A stretch of DNA of 42,909 nucleotides from positions 1 to 42,909 of the forward strand of contig CAJXOS010000043.1 of the NCBI GenBank assembly GCA_913057725.1, written 5' to 3'. A model generated the notes under the pieces. The model searched no databases and was not told the origin of the DNA. It saw nothing but the letters and a program-made list of their open reading frames with translations. The first letter of the stretch is position 1, and each line of letters starts with the position of its first letter. This DNA comes from an uncultured Lewinella sp. (lineage in GTDB: Bacteria; Bacteroidota; Bacteroidia; Chitinophagales; Saprospiraceae). A program made the position numbers and the translations under genes. Of the stretch, positions 15,436 to 23,446 are shown piece after piece.

Positions 15436-17160
15436 ATGTTTTTTAATTCTCAAGGCAAAGCCGAGGTGACCTACGATGCTATCGTTGTAGGATCAGGCAT
15501 AAGCGGCGGCTGGGCAGCAAAAGAGCTCAGTGAGAAAGGCCTGAAAACCCTCGTACTGGAGCGGGGGCGCGATGTCCGCCACGGCGAATACCCGACAGCA
15601 GGAAATGATCCATGGGATTATGAAGCGGGTGAGCGTGTACCTCCTGAGGAGGTAAAGAAACACTACGAAAAACAAGATCGTACAGGCTATACGGTACGTC
15701 AATCTAATAAGCACTGGTTCGTAAAGGATGATGAGCACCCTTACAGTGAAGTCAAGCGCTTCGACTGGATGCGGGGTTACCATACCGGTGGTCGCTCGAT
15801 TATGTGGGGCCGTCAGAGTTATCGCCTGAGTGATTTGGATTTCGAAGCTAATGCCAAGGAAGGTATCGCAGTTGATTGGCCGATCCGCTATGCAGACCTT
15901 GCCCCCTGGTATGACTACGTCGAAACCTTCGCTGGTGTAAGTGGCCAAGCGGAAGGACTTCCTCAGCTTCCAGACGGAGTATTTCTCCCGCCAATGGAGT
16001 TGAACTGCGTAGAAAAAGAACTCAAGCAAGGTATTGCCGCCAACTTTGATGACCGTATCCTCACCATTGGCCGTACTGCTCACCTAACGGAGCCTAATCC
16101 GGAGATTCACGGTACCCGTGGTAAGTGTCAGTTCCGTAATCGCTGTATTAGGGGTTGTCCTTTTGGGGCTTACTTCAGCAGTAATGCCGCCACCTTGCCA
16201 GCAGCAGAAGCTACCGGCAATATGACACTCCGCCCACACTCCGTAGTACACTCCTTGATCATGGATCCTGCTACTGGAAAAGCGAGTGGTGTTCGCGTCA
16301 TTGATGGCGAAACCGGCGAGCAGCATGAATTCTTTGCCAAGATCATTTTCCTCAATGCCTCTGCATTGGGTAGTACCTTCATCTTGATGAATACCGTTAC
16401 CGATGAATTCCCTGACGGGCTAGGTAGCAGCAGTGGACAACTTGGCCGCAACGTAATGGATCACCACTTCAAAGTGGGTGCCCGCGGTACCTGGGATGGA
16501 CACGAAGACATGTACTACAAAGGACGTAGACCAAACGGCTTCTACATCCCACGTTTCCGCAACATTAATGCTGCGACAAAACGTGATGATTACCTACGTG
16601 GTTTCGGATACCAAGGAGGTGGCTCACGCGAGAACTGGATGCGTGGCGTAAAAGAGCTGGATATGACCTTAGGTGCCGAGTTTAAGGACGCACTGGTGCA
16701 GCCAGGCCCGTGGCAACTTGGTATGAATGGCTTTGGAGAGTGCTTGCCATACGAAGACAACCGCGTATATCTGAACCACGATGTGAAGGATATACATGGC
16801 CTACCCACTCTGACCATGGACGCAGAGTTTAAAGACAACGAAATGGCCATGCGCAAAGACATGGCGGCTAGTGCTGCAGAAATGCTGGAGGCTGCTGGCT
16901 TCAAGGATGTTGAAACCTACGACGATGGATCTTATCCGGGGCTTGGTATTCATGAAATGGGTACTGCCCGTATGGGACGCGATCGTAAGACCAGCGTACT
17001 TAACAAGTGGAACCAAGTTTGGGATGCTCCAAACGTATTTGTAACCGATGGTGCCGCGATGACATCAGCTGGTTGCCAGAATCCTTCTTTGACCTATATG
17101 GCGCTTACCGCTCGTGCGGCCGACTACGCTGTACAGGAACTTAAGAAAATGAACCTCTAA
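15436..17160 (+). CDS. GMC-family FAD oxidoreductase, catalytic subunit with a probable Fe-S motif
   Basis: The product has 574 residues. The FAD-binding signature is VVGSGISGGWAAKEL (residues 17-31), followed by LERGRD; GGRSIMWGRQSYR is the second GMC-like segment. At 231-242 the motif C-x5-C-x3-CP (C231, C237, C241) matches the pattern that binds a 3Fe-4S cluster in the alpha subunit of bacterial FAD-dependent glucose dehydrogenase. The C-terminal GMC domain has HEMGTARMG and CQNPSLT, giving the usual His/Asn catalytic pair. There is no signal peptide; export would rely on the Tat signal of the partner encoded 11 nt downstream. The substrate is probably a sugar or polyol but is not determined. 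The electron acceptor is not encoded adjacent. Confidence 0.88.
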   Translation: MFFNSQGKAEVTYDAIVVGSGISGGWAAKELSEKGLKTLVLERGRDVRHGEYPTAGNDPWDYEAGERVPPEEVKKHYEKQDRTGYTVRQSNKHWFVKDDEHPYSEVKRFDWMRGYHTGGRSIMWGRQSYRLSDLDFEANAKEGIAVDWPIRYADLAPWYDYVETFAGVSGQAEGLPQLPDGVFLPPMELNCVEKELKQGIAANFDDRILTIGRTAHLTEPNPEIHGTRGKCQFRNRCIRGCPFGAYFSSNAATLPAAEATGNMTLRPHSVVHSLIMDPATGKASGVRVIDGETGEQHEFFAKIIFLNASALGSTFILMNTVTDEFPDGLGSSSGQLGRNVMDHHFKVGARGTWDGHEDMYYKGRRPNGFYIPRFRNINAATKRDDYLRGFGYQGGGSRENWMRGVKELDMTLGAEFKDALVQPGPWQLGMNGFGECLPYEDNRVYLNHDVKDIHGLPTLTMDAEFKDNEMAMRKDMAASAAEMLEAAGFKDVETYDDGSYPGLGIHEMGTARMGRDRKTSVLNKWNQVWDAPNVFVTDGAAMTSAGCQNPSLTYMALTARAADYAVQELKKMNL

Positions 17161-17171
17161 AAAGCTATACT

Positions 17172-17780
17172 ATGGATCGCAGAGATGTTCTAAAATATAC
17201 GGCCTACCTCACCGGATATGCCGTAACAGCACCACTTACGAGTGCTATCCTCAGTGGCTGCAAATCCGAACCAGCTACAGCAGAGGTGACTACTAAATTC
17301 TTCAGTGCCGAAGAGTTCCCGTCGATAGAAGCAATGATCAATACCATGCTTCCTAAAACGGATACTCCTGGAGCCGTAGAACTGGGTGTCCCAAGTTTTG
17401 TAGACATAGTTCTAGCGGATTACACCGAAGAGGAAGATCAACAGAAATTACAGAAAGGTCTAAGTGCATGGCTTAGTGAGGTAAGCAATGCTAAAGGCAG
17501 CTCCTATGCTGAGCTCAGCGCTGAAGACCAGCTACGACTATTGAATGAGCTAGATGCCAGCTCCAAGAAGGCAGCCGAAGAATTGGATGATCTAGACCTG
17601 GATAAAGAGGAAAAAGAAGACCGAGCACCCTGGTGGTTCGACTTGAAAAGCATGGTCATTGGAGGGTACTATTCTTCTGAATACATTGGAACAGAAGTGC
17701 TCGTTTATGACCCCGTTCCAGGAGCCTATCAAGGTTGTATTTCATTGTCAGACATGGGAGGCAAAAACTGGAGCCTGTAA
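17172..17780 (+). CDS. Gluconate 2-dehydrogenase subunit-3-family protein (small subunit of the GMC enzyme)
   Basis: The product has 202 residues. The N-terminus MDRRDVLKYTAYLTGY has a twin-arginine-like RR-x-x-L motif followed by a hydrophobic stretch ending LSGC, so it may be a Tat-exported lipoprotein. The body (FSAEEFPSIEAMINTMLPKTDTPGA, SFVDIVLADY) is typical of the subunit-3 family, which carries the GMC subunit across the membrane and stabilises it. WWFDLKSMVIGGYYSSEYIGTE near the end is also a family hallmark. It is cotranscribed with the dehydrogenase. A terminator follows. Confidence 0.9.
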   Translation: MDRRDVLKYTAYLTGYAVTAPLTSAILSGCKSEPATAEVTTKFFSAEEFPSIEAMINTMLPKTDTPGAVELGVPSFVDIVLADYTEEEDQQKLQKGLSAWLSEVSNAKGSSYAELSAEDQLRLLNELDASSKKAAEELDDLDLDKEEKEDRAPWWFDLKSMVIGGYYSSEYIGTEVLVYDPVPGAYQGCISLSDMGGKNWSL

Positions 17781-17800
17781 CACCTAACTGATACTTGAGA

Positions 17801-17846
17801 TCAAAAAGAAACCCCTTCTGGACACCTGGCCCAGAAGGGGTTTTCT
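17801..17846. terminator. Bidirectional rho-independent terminator
   Basis: A perfect 12-bp stem, AACCCCTTCTGG / CCAGAAGGGGTT (17810-17821 with 17831-17842), is followed by TTTT on the plus strand and by TTCTTTTTG on the minus strand. It serves both the GMC operon and the convergent DoxX-type gene. Confidence 0.9.
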
Positions 17847-17868
17847 ACTGGAATACAGTAATATATTT

Positions 17869-18237
17869 CTAGCCTATTACAGCATTGTCTTTTGCTATAT
17901 GACCAGCATATAGCCAAGATGCTCCCGCTAAAGCTAGATCTTTTAGCAAGCCCGATGTAGCTGCTTGATCACCAGCCATTGCACCTTTCAGGTGAAGTGC
18001 TAACACAAAGATGATTAGCATTGCTCCTAGCAAGAAGGTGGCTAGTTTATCCATCTTTCCGATGAAGATCGAAATGGCAGCAGCAATTAAGCCCAAACCA
18101 GTTAGGTATACCCAGATCGCGCCTCCAGGAAGAGGCACCATTCCAGACATAGCATCTGCATTCATGAAATGGAAAGCTCCAAAAATTAGAAAAGGAAGGG
18201 CAAAGAGGTACTTGCCTGCACTCAATAAAGCATTCAT
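17869..18237 (-). CDS. DoxX-like small membrane protein
   Basis: The product has 122 residues from the ATG at 18237; a longer frame from 18291 would add an unlikely Cys/Lys-rich leader that covers the promoter. It has four predicted membrane helices: AGKYLFALPFLIFGAFHF, AIWVYLTGLGLIAAAISIFI, LATFLLGAMLIIFVLALHL and LALAGASWLYAGHIA. The FLIFGAFHFMNAD opening and the four-helix size suit the DoxX/DoxD superfamily, whose members are linked to redox stress or quinol chemistry. The exact role is unknown. A promoter with an overlapping inverted repeat lies directly upstream. Confidence 0.72.
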   Translation of the reverse strand: MNALLSAGKYLFALPFLIFGAFHFMNADAMSGMVPLPGGAIWVYLTGLGLIAAAISIFIGKMDKLATFLLGAMLIIFVLALHLKGAMAGDQAATSGLLKDLALAGASWLYAGHIAKDNAVIG

Positions 18238-18263
18238 TTTTCGTTTCGTTTTGTTTTGAAAAC

Positions 18264-18318
18264 ACCTACATCTAATGTAGGTACAATACAATTATAAGCA
18301 TTATTGATGCCAAAACAA
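18264..18318 (-). promoter_or_regulatory. Promoter with overlapping operator-like inverted repeat upstream of the DoxX-like gene
   Basis: On the minus strand TTG (18318-18316), 19 nt and TATAATTG (18296-18289) match the Bacteroidota promoter at 7/8. Six nt downstream of the -7 element lies the perfect inverted repeat ACCTACAT-N3-ATGTAGGT (18282-18264), just past the expected start of transcription, as for a repressor site. It could alternatively be a leader hairpin. Confidence 0.55.
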
Positions 18319-18379
18319 AAAAATGAATTAGATTACCCGTGCCGAATATTTCACTACTCATATGCGTATATTCGAAATA

Positions 18380-18423
18380 TAAAAACAAAATCCCCGTATT
18401 TCAAAGTAAGAAATACGGGGATT
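18380..18423 (-). terminator. Rho-independent terminator of clpX
   Basis: A perfect 13-bp stem, AATCCCCGTATTT / AAATACGGGGATT (18389-18401 with 18411-18423), is followed on the minus strand by TTGTTTTTA. Confidence 0.9.
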
Positions 18424-18445
18424 CAAAGCTAAAACGGAGTGTTGC

Positions 18446-19720
18446 TTAAGCAGCCTTCAAGCGACTTAACTTTGAACGGCTCAGCTTTTCTTCAGCATAT
18501 TCAGCAGTGACCAAAAATGATGTCACATCCTTTTGTCCAGGTAGTTCGAACATAGCATCGGTCATGATTGCTTCACAGATAGACCGAAGACCACGGGCAC
18601 CCAAATTGAATTCTAATGCTTTTTCCGCGATCAGCTCAATAGCCTCATCACTAAAGGTCAGCTTAATATCCTCTAGATCAAACAACTTCTGATACTGACG
18701 GATGAGCGAGTTCTTTGGCTCGGTAAGGATTCGCTGCAGTGCCTCTTTATCAAGCGGATCTAGGTAGGTTAATACAGGTAGGCGTCCCAGTAATTCTGGG
18801 ATTAGGCCAAATCCTTTAAGATCCTGATGATTGACATAGCTCAGTAGGTTCTCACGATCTACTTGCTCTTTGTCTTCGCCACGGAAACCAATCACTTGAG
18901 TGTTCAAACGACGAGCAATCACTTTTTCGATACCGTCAAATGCACCGCCACAAACGAACAGGATATTGCTAGTATTGATCTTAACAAGTTTTTGCTCTGG
19001 GTGCTTCCGTCCGCCCTGCGGTGGTACATTCACATCAGTACCTTCTAACATCTTAAGTAAGGCCTGCTGAACACCTTCGCCAGAGACATCCCGAGTGATA
19101 CTAGGGTTATCTGACTTCCGCGCCACCTTGTCAATCTCATCGATGTATACAATGCCACGTTCGGCAGCAGCCACATCATAGTCACATACTTGAAGCAGGC
19201 GGCTTAGGATACTTTCTACATCCTCACCTACATAACCAGCTTCTGTGAATACGGTAGCATCTACAATTGCAAATGGAACATTCAGCATACGAGCAATAGT
19301 CTTAGCCAGGAGGGTCTTACCCGTACCGGTACGGCCTACAAAGACAATATTACTCTTCTCGATCTCTACTTCGTCGTCCTTTGACGAACCCTGTCCGAGA
19401 CGCTTATAGTGATTGTAAACAGCTACTGACAATACCTTCTTGGCGTCGTCTTGCCCGATGATATAATCATCCAAGCGCTGCTTAATCTCTTGTGGTTTAT
19501 ATTGAATAGTCTGGCCAAAAGATTCTTTGCCAGTTCCGCCCTTTACGGAATAGTTCGGGTTAGGGTTAGCGCCCCCGTACAACTCTTCCTGGACAATCTC
19601 GCCGGCCTGCTCAACGCAAACCTCGCAGATATGTCCTTCAATGCCAGCGATCAGAATCATTGCTTCTGATTTATCGCGGCCGCAAAAAGAGCAGCGGTAG
19701 TTTTGTTTCGTACGACGCAT
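18446..19720 (-). CDS. clpX: ATP-dependent Clp protease ATP-binding subunit ClpX
   Basis: The product has 424 residues, full length. The N-terminal zinc domain has C10, C13, C32 and C35 ([20 protein letters not shown]). The AAA+ core has Walker A GRTGTGKT at 129-136 (the usual form is GPTGSGKT), Walker [10 protein letters not shown], and the pore loop GYVGEDV. The ClpP-docking IGF loop is present ([11 protein letters not shown]), so it should unfold substrates for the ClpP encoded upstream. The gap to clpP (257 nt) contains two hairpins, so it may have its own control. Gene order tig-clpP-clpX is the standard one. Confidence 0.97.
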   Translation of the reverse strand: MRRTKQNYRCSFCGRDKSEAMILIAGIEGHICEVCVEQAGEIVQEELYGGANPNPNYSVKGGTGKESFGQTIQYKPQEIKQRLDDYIIGQDDAKKVLSVAVYNHYKRLGQGSSKDDEVEIEKSNIVFVGRTGTGKTLLAKTIARMLNVPFAIVDATVFTEAGYVGEDVESILSRLLQVCDYDVAAAERGIVYIDEIDKVARKSDNPSITRDVSGEGVQQALLKMLEGTDVNVPPQGGRKHPEQKLVKINTSNILFVCGGAFDGIEKVIARRLNTQVIGFRGEDKEQVDRENLLSYVNHQDLKGFGLIPELLGRLPVLTYLDPLDKEALQRILTEPKNSLIRQYQKLFDLEDIKLTFSDEAIELIAEKALEFNLGARGLRSICEAIMTDAMFELPGQKDVTSFLVTAEYAEEKLSRSKLSRLKAA

Positions 19721-19906
19721 CGCTGTAAGTTAATTAGGGTAAGGACTTACACCTTCTTAAAGGCGAACCATCCTCACTGTACTTATATGTGGCACTTTGT
19801 AATGTCTTTTCGATCTAGTACGATGCTTGTACTTCATCGAGTTTTGCACTACTTAGCGCCTTTGGGTATGCAACAATGATAGAGCTTCAATAGATGCTAT
19901 TCACTG

Positions 19907-19964
19907 CTTTGCTTACCTCTAGTAAGCAAAGAACCCACACTAAAGATACAGTTAATGTGGGTTC
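19907..19964 (-). terminator. Two tandem hairpins between clpP and clpX (attenuator or weak terminator)
   Basis: Just after the clpP stop on the minus strand, the stem GAACCCACA/TGTGGGTTC (19931-19939 with 19956-19964) is followed directly by CTTTGCTTAC/GTAAGCAAAG (19907-19916 with 19922-19931), sharing one base. There are only short T-runs, so termination may be partial, letting some transcription pass into clpX. Confidence 0.5.
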
Positions 19965-19977
19965 TTCGCTAGTTCAA

Positions 19978-20688
19978 TTATTTCTTATCCTCAGCAGATG
20001 GGCGTTCTAGTACCTCATCTACGAGTCCGTATTCTTTAGCTTCCGTAGCTACCATCCAGTTATCGCGATCGCAATCTTTCTCGATGGTATCGTAATCTTG
20101 ACCAGTGTGCTTGCTCAAGATATCGTATAGCTCCTTCTGCATCTGCTTGATCAGCTTGTAGCTAATCTCCATGTCAGAAACCTGACCTTGCATACCACCA
20201 AGTGGCTGGTGAATCATCACACGGCTGTGTGGCAAACAAGTACGCTTTCCTTTGGTACCGGCAGCCAAAAGTACTGCTCCCATAGAAGCGGCAAGACCAG
20301 TACAGATCGTACCTACATCTGGTGTTACGTACTGCATGGTATCATAAATACCAAGGCCAGCAATTACAGAACCACCAGGGCTGTTGATGAACATCTGTAC
20401 ATCGCGCTTTGGATCCGTTGACTCCAGGAACAACAGCTGTGCCTGAATTACATTGGCTACATAATCATTAACGGGTACACCCATGAAAATGATGCGGTCC
20501 ATCATTAGTCGGCTAAATACATCCAGGCCAACGATATTCATCTGGCGCTCTTCGATTACATTAGGCGTAAATGCCTGAATGTTTGGAGCTAAAACCGGGG
20601 CTGTCTTTTCAGCGTATCTTTCGAGGTGCATGCTACTCATACCGAGGTGCTTGGTAGCATACTTCATGAATTCATCCTTATGAAACAT
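19978..20688 (-). CDS. clpP: ATP-dependent Clp protease proteolytic subunit ClpP
   Basis: The product has 236 residues. The serine protease triad is S135 in GLAASMGAVLL, H160 in HSRVMIHQPLGG, and D205 in KDCDRDNW. The INSPGGSV oxyanion region and the RIIFMG start of the fold are conserved. The N-terminus is about 30 residues longer than E. coli mature ClpP; an internal start (for example M8, M17 or M20) is possible. It forms the tetradecameric chamber used with ClpX and follows the trigger factor gene on the same strand. Confidence 0.96.
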   Translation of the reverse strand: MFHKDEFMKYATKHLGMSSMHLERYAEKTAPVLAPNIQAFTPNVIEERQMNIVGLDVFSRLMMDRIIFMGVPVNDYVANVIQAQLLFLESTDPKRDVQMFINSPGGSVIAGLGIYDTMQYVTPDVGTICTGLAASMGAVLLAAGTKGKRTCLPHSRVMIHQPLGGMQGQVSDMEISYKLIKQMQKELYDILSKHTGQDYDTIEKDCDRDNWMVATEAKEYGLVDEVLERPSAEDKK

Positions 20689-20863
20689 TCGCGTTACTTT
20701 TAGTACTCGTCAAAATTTTATCCCAATGACTTCGAAGGGTAGGCTTACAGATAGCATAAAGTTCTTAAACCAGCTTCGCCGAGCACCTAAAGTCAGGGAT
20801 TAATTAGTTGACGATTGTTAATTACTCTCTATTAACAAAAAGTGCCCTCGGAAGTTGACCTCC

Positions 20864-22282
20864 TTATTCCTCTTCTTCACCTAGTAGCTGACTCTCTGCT
20901 TCTTGCTGCGCACGAATCTCTTCAACAATCTCTTGCAGCTTCTCTGGAGTAACCTTCTTATTCTTCAGTTTATATTCGCCGCGTAGTTTTTCACTCAGCT
21001 TATCGTTCATAAGCTCATCGAACTTCTCGCGTACGCTCTTCTCCTCTCCCATCATACGGTTAACCATATTGTTAACCATCTCTTCGTTCAACCACTCTGG
21101 CTGACCGCCACCGAAATAACCCATCACTTGCTCGGCAAAGGCAGCTCGCAGTTCTTCCTGCTTCACTTCCAATTCAAAGTGCTTGATTAATTTCTCACGA
21201 ACCAAAGTCCACTGAAGTCCCTTACGGAATCCGTCGAAACCAGCTTCTACAGAAGCGGCTGTATTATTTTCATTGGATGCTACCAACCAGCGCTTCAAGA
21301 AATCCTCTGGCAACTCCATGTTGTTCTGCTCCATCAGGTACTCCTGCATGTCGCGGAATAACAACGCATCTGTTTGCTTAGAATAGAATCCGTTATAGTC
21401 TTCCTGGATCTTAGCTAAGGCTTCCTTCTTATTGCTAACATCGCCTTCGCCAAATGCTTGCTTATAGAAATCAGCATTTAGTTTAGCAGGAACATTACGG
21501 CTGATCTTGTCAATGGTCAATGAGAAGATGTTCTCTATCTCGCGATCATCGTCTTCTTCTAGTCCGAGTAGGTACTTACGTACATGCGGCTCCGTAGTAT
21601 TTGCCTCCAAGTTGAAGACATCCAATTCTGCAGAGTCTCCAATCATCTTACCAAGGAAGGCGTCCTTAGCTTCGTCGGTGGTATTCTCGATAAAAAGCGT
21701 AAACTCGTGCATAATGCCAGCCACCTTCGGCGCGCCATCCTGAAGCTCTACAGCTTTCAAGGTGATGATATCACGCTCTTCCACCGCGTCTTCTACTTCT
21801 TCATTCGAACCAAAGCGACGACGAAGATTCTCTAGCTCCTCTTCGATTTTCTTCTTACCTGGATCCACCACCAAACGATCAAAGGTGTGCCCACTAAGGC
21901 CTTGTACCTCGAAAGCTGGCGCCAAGCCAATGTCGAACTTGAATACGTAATCTTGCAATGTGCCTACGCTGAATTCGAACTCTTCTTGTGATTCAGAAGG
22001 AATTGGCTGCCCAAGGACATCAACAGGATTTTCCTCATTGTAGAGGTAATCTGTCATTTCTTTTTGCATCTGGCGATTGATGACATCCGCCAAGATGTTA
22101 CGCCCAAACATTTTACGAACAACGGACATCGGAGTCTTGCCCTTGCGGAAGCCTTTTAGCGATGCCTGATTGCGATAGCGCTTCAGTTCCTTATCAAGCT
22201 CTGCTTTGTAGTCTTCCTTCGCAACGGTCAGGGTAATGGTTGCGTTCAAAGCATCAATATCTGTGCGCTCGATTGTAGCCAT
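20864..22282 (-). CDS. tig: Trigger factor (ribosome-associated chaperone / prolyl isomerase)
   Basis: The product has 472 residues. The N-terminal ribosome-binding domain has the signature GFRKGKTP (44-51), which docks on L23 at the exit tunnel. The central peptidyl-prolyl isomerase region (about 155-240) is divergent, as usual in Bacteroidota, and lacks several FKBP-type aromatic residues, so isomerase activity is uncertain. The C-terminal helical chaperone arms run from about 260 and end in an acidic tail (QLLGEEEE). It is the first gene of tig-clpP-clpX. No clear consensus promoter was found upstream. Confidence 0.93.
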   Translation of the reverse strand: MATIERTDIDALNATITLTVAKEDYKAELDKELKRYRNQASLKGFRKGKTPMSVVRKMFGRNILADVINRQMQKEMTDYLYNEENPVDVLGQPIPSESQEEFEFSVGTLQDYVFKFDIGLAPAFEVQGLSGHTFDRLVVDPGKKKIEEELENLRRRFGSNEEVEDAVEERDIITLKAVELQDGAPKVAGIMHEFTLFIENTTDEAKDAFLGKMIGDSAELDVFNLEANTTEPHVRKYLLGLEEDDDREIENIFSLTIDKISRNVPAKLNADFYKQAFGEGDVSNKKEALAKIQEDYNGFYSKQTDALLFRDMQEYLMEQNNMELPEDFLKRWLVASNENNTAASVEAGFDGFRKGLQWTLVREKLIKHFELEVKQEELRAAFAEQVMGYFGGGQPEWLNEEMVNNMVNRMMGEEKSVREKFDELMNDKLSEKLRGEYKLKNKKVTPEKLQEIVEEIRAQQEAESQLLGEEEE

Positions 22283-22387
22283 AGAAATGTGTGCTAAATT
22301 TTATAGTAAAACAATCCGACCAAGCAACATTGTAGGATGACAAATAGTTGTCAATGAGCCCGGATTCAAAGGGATGACTTGGTCAGA

Positions 22388-22425
22388 AAAATAAAGGATG
22401 GCAGCGAACAATTTCACTCCATCCT
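22388..22425 (-). terminator. Terminator downstream of tRNA-Leu
   Basis: The stem AGGATGG / CCATCCT (22395-22401 with 22419-22425) has a long loop and is followed on the minus strand by TTATTTTTC. It lies about 10 nt after the tRNA 3' end. Confidence 0.65.
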
Positions 22426-22435
22426 CTAATTTAAG

Positions 22436-22517
22436 TGCGGGTGGAGGGACTCGAACCCCCACGCCGTGAAGCACTAGATCCTAAGTCTAGCGTGTCTACC
22501 AATTTCACCACACCCGC
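22436..22517 (-). tRNA. tRNA-Leu (anticodon UAG)
   Basis: Read on the minus strand, the acceptor stem GCGGGTG / CACCCGC closes the molecule with discriminator A at 22436. The anticodon stem CTAGA/TCTAG holds the loop CTTAGGA, giving anticodon TAG. A variable arm (TGCTTCACGGCGT) of the type II class follows, and the T arm has GGTTCGAGTCC. The A-loop GG is present (GAAATTGGTAGAC). The CCA end is not encoded. The length of 82 nt is slightly short for Leu but all arms form. Confidence 0.95.
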
Positions 22518-22565
22518 TGGTAGATATAAGGTCATTTATGGTACGACCTTGCTTAAAAAGCGACG

Positions 22566-22573
22566 CAAAAATA
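22566..22573 (-). promoter_or_regulatory. Probable -7 element of the tRNA-Leu promoter
   Basis: TATTTTTG on the minus strand is an exact match to TAnnTTTG, 48 nt upstream of the tRNA 5' end. The expected TTG 19 nt further up is not present (GGA instead), so the assignment is tentative. Confidence 0.4.
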
Positions 22574-22672
22574 AGGTATATTTTTTAAAGAATCCACTCT
22601 TTCTGCATTTTTTAATAAAAGTCTTTCCATTAAATCGCAAAAAAAAGGATTAGGGCTAGGGAAACGCCCTAT

Positions 22673-23443
22673 TTATCGCGTCAGCTGCGTAGCACTTCCA
22701 TCCTTAAGGCTGCTCAGATTTCCCACCCTAACCGAGCTTACACCCTGGCCTAAAGCTCCAAAAGCGTTATCCAATTTTGGCAGCATTCCCGAATGCACCA
22801 CGCCTTGAGCTTTGAGTTCTTGATAGTACGAGCTATCAATCTTGGGAATCACTGAATCATCTTGTTCTGCGTCCAATAGAACACCAGTCTTTTCAAAGCA
22901 GTAGTTGAGAACAACCTGATAACGATCAGCAAGGGCAACGGCAATACTAGCCGCTATGGTGTCTGCATTGGTATTTAGCAGTTGCCCTTGTTTATCATGT
23001 GTAATGGCACAACAGACTGGGCGGAAGCCGGCCTCTAGGAGCGCCTGAAAGCCTGCTGCATCTATTTCATCGATATCTCCAGCGTAGCCGTAATCGATAT
23101 CCTTCACAATTCGCTTGTGGGCACGAATAAGGTTCCCATCCGCTCCACTAAGTCCAATAGCATTGCAACTACGTGCTTGCAGGCCCGCTACCAACTGTTT
23201 ATTGAGGGAGCCGGCATACACCATTGTTACCACTTCAAGAGCAGCTTCATCCGTAATTCTGCGCCCGTTGATCATCTTTGGCGTATGCCCTAACGCTGAT
23301 AGAATCTCACTAGCCCGGCGGCCACCACCATGCACTAGAATAGCAGGCCCTGGATATTGAGCGAACAGGTTTAAAGCCTGACTGAGTTGTGCAGTATCCG
23401 CCAGTACATTTCCTCCAATCTTAAGAATATTGAGTGTGGTCAT
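22673..23443 (-). CDS. argB: Acetylglutamate kinase (acts on N-acetyl- or N-succinyl-glutamate)
   Basis: The product has 256 residues. The amino-acid-kinase fold shows LKIGGNVL at the N-terminus (phosphate-binding Lys and GG loop), LVHGGGRRASE, MVYAGSLNKQL, GLSGADGNLI, and the substrate/ATP segment NTNADTIAASIAVAL. It phosphorylates the acylated glutamate in arginine synthesis; in Bacteroidota the acyl group may be succinyl rather than acetyl. It starts 3 nt after the carbamoyltransferase gene, which is upstream on the same strand, so both come from one mRNA. It lacks the N-terminal helix linked to arginine feedback in hexameric enzymes. Confidence 0.92.
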   Translation of the reverse strand: MTTLNILKIGGNVLADTAQLSQALNLFAQYPGPAILVHGGGRRASEILSALGHTPKMINGRRITDEAALEVVTMVYAGSLNKQLVAGLQARSCNAIGLSGADGNLIRAHKRIVKDIDYGYAGDIDEIDAAGFQALLEAGFRPVCCAITHDKQGQLLNTNADTIAASIAVALADRYQVVLNYCFEKTGVLLDAEQDDSVIPKIDSSYYQELKAQGVVHSGMLPKLDNAFGALGQGVSSVRVGNLSSLKDGSATQLTR

Positions 23444-23446
23444 GAT

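Noticed and set aside
15493..16083. 196-codon minus-strand frame opposite the GMC gene
   Set aside because: Long only because of codon bias in the sense gene; it has no domain and is antisense to a conserved catalytic protein.
22435..22653. 72-codon frame over the tRNA-Leu gene
   Set aside because: It overlaps a clear tRNA on the opposite strand and a lysine-rich AT-rich leader; no protein features.
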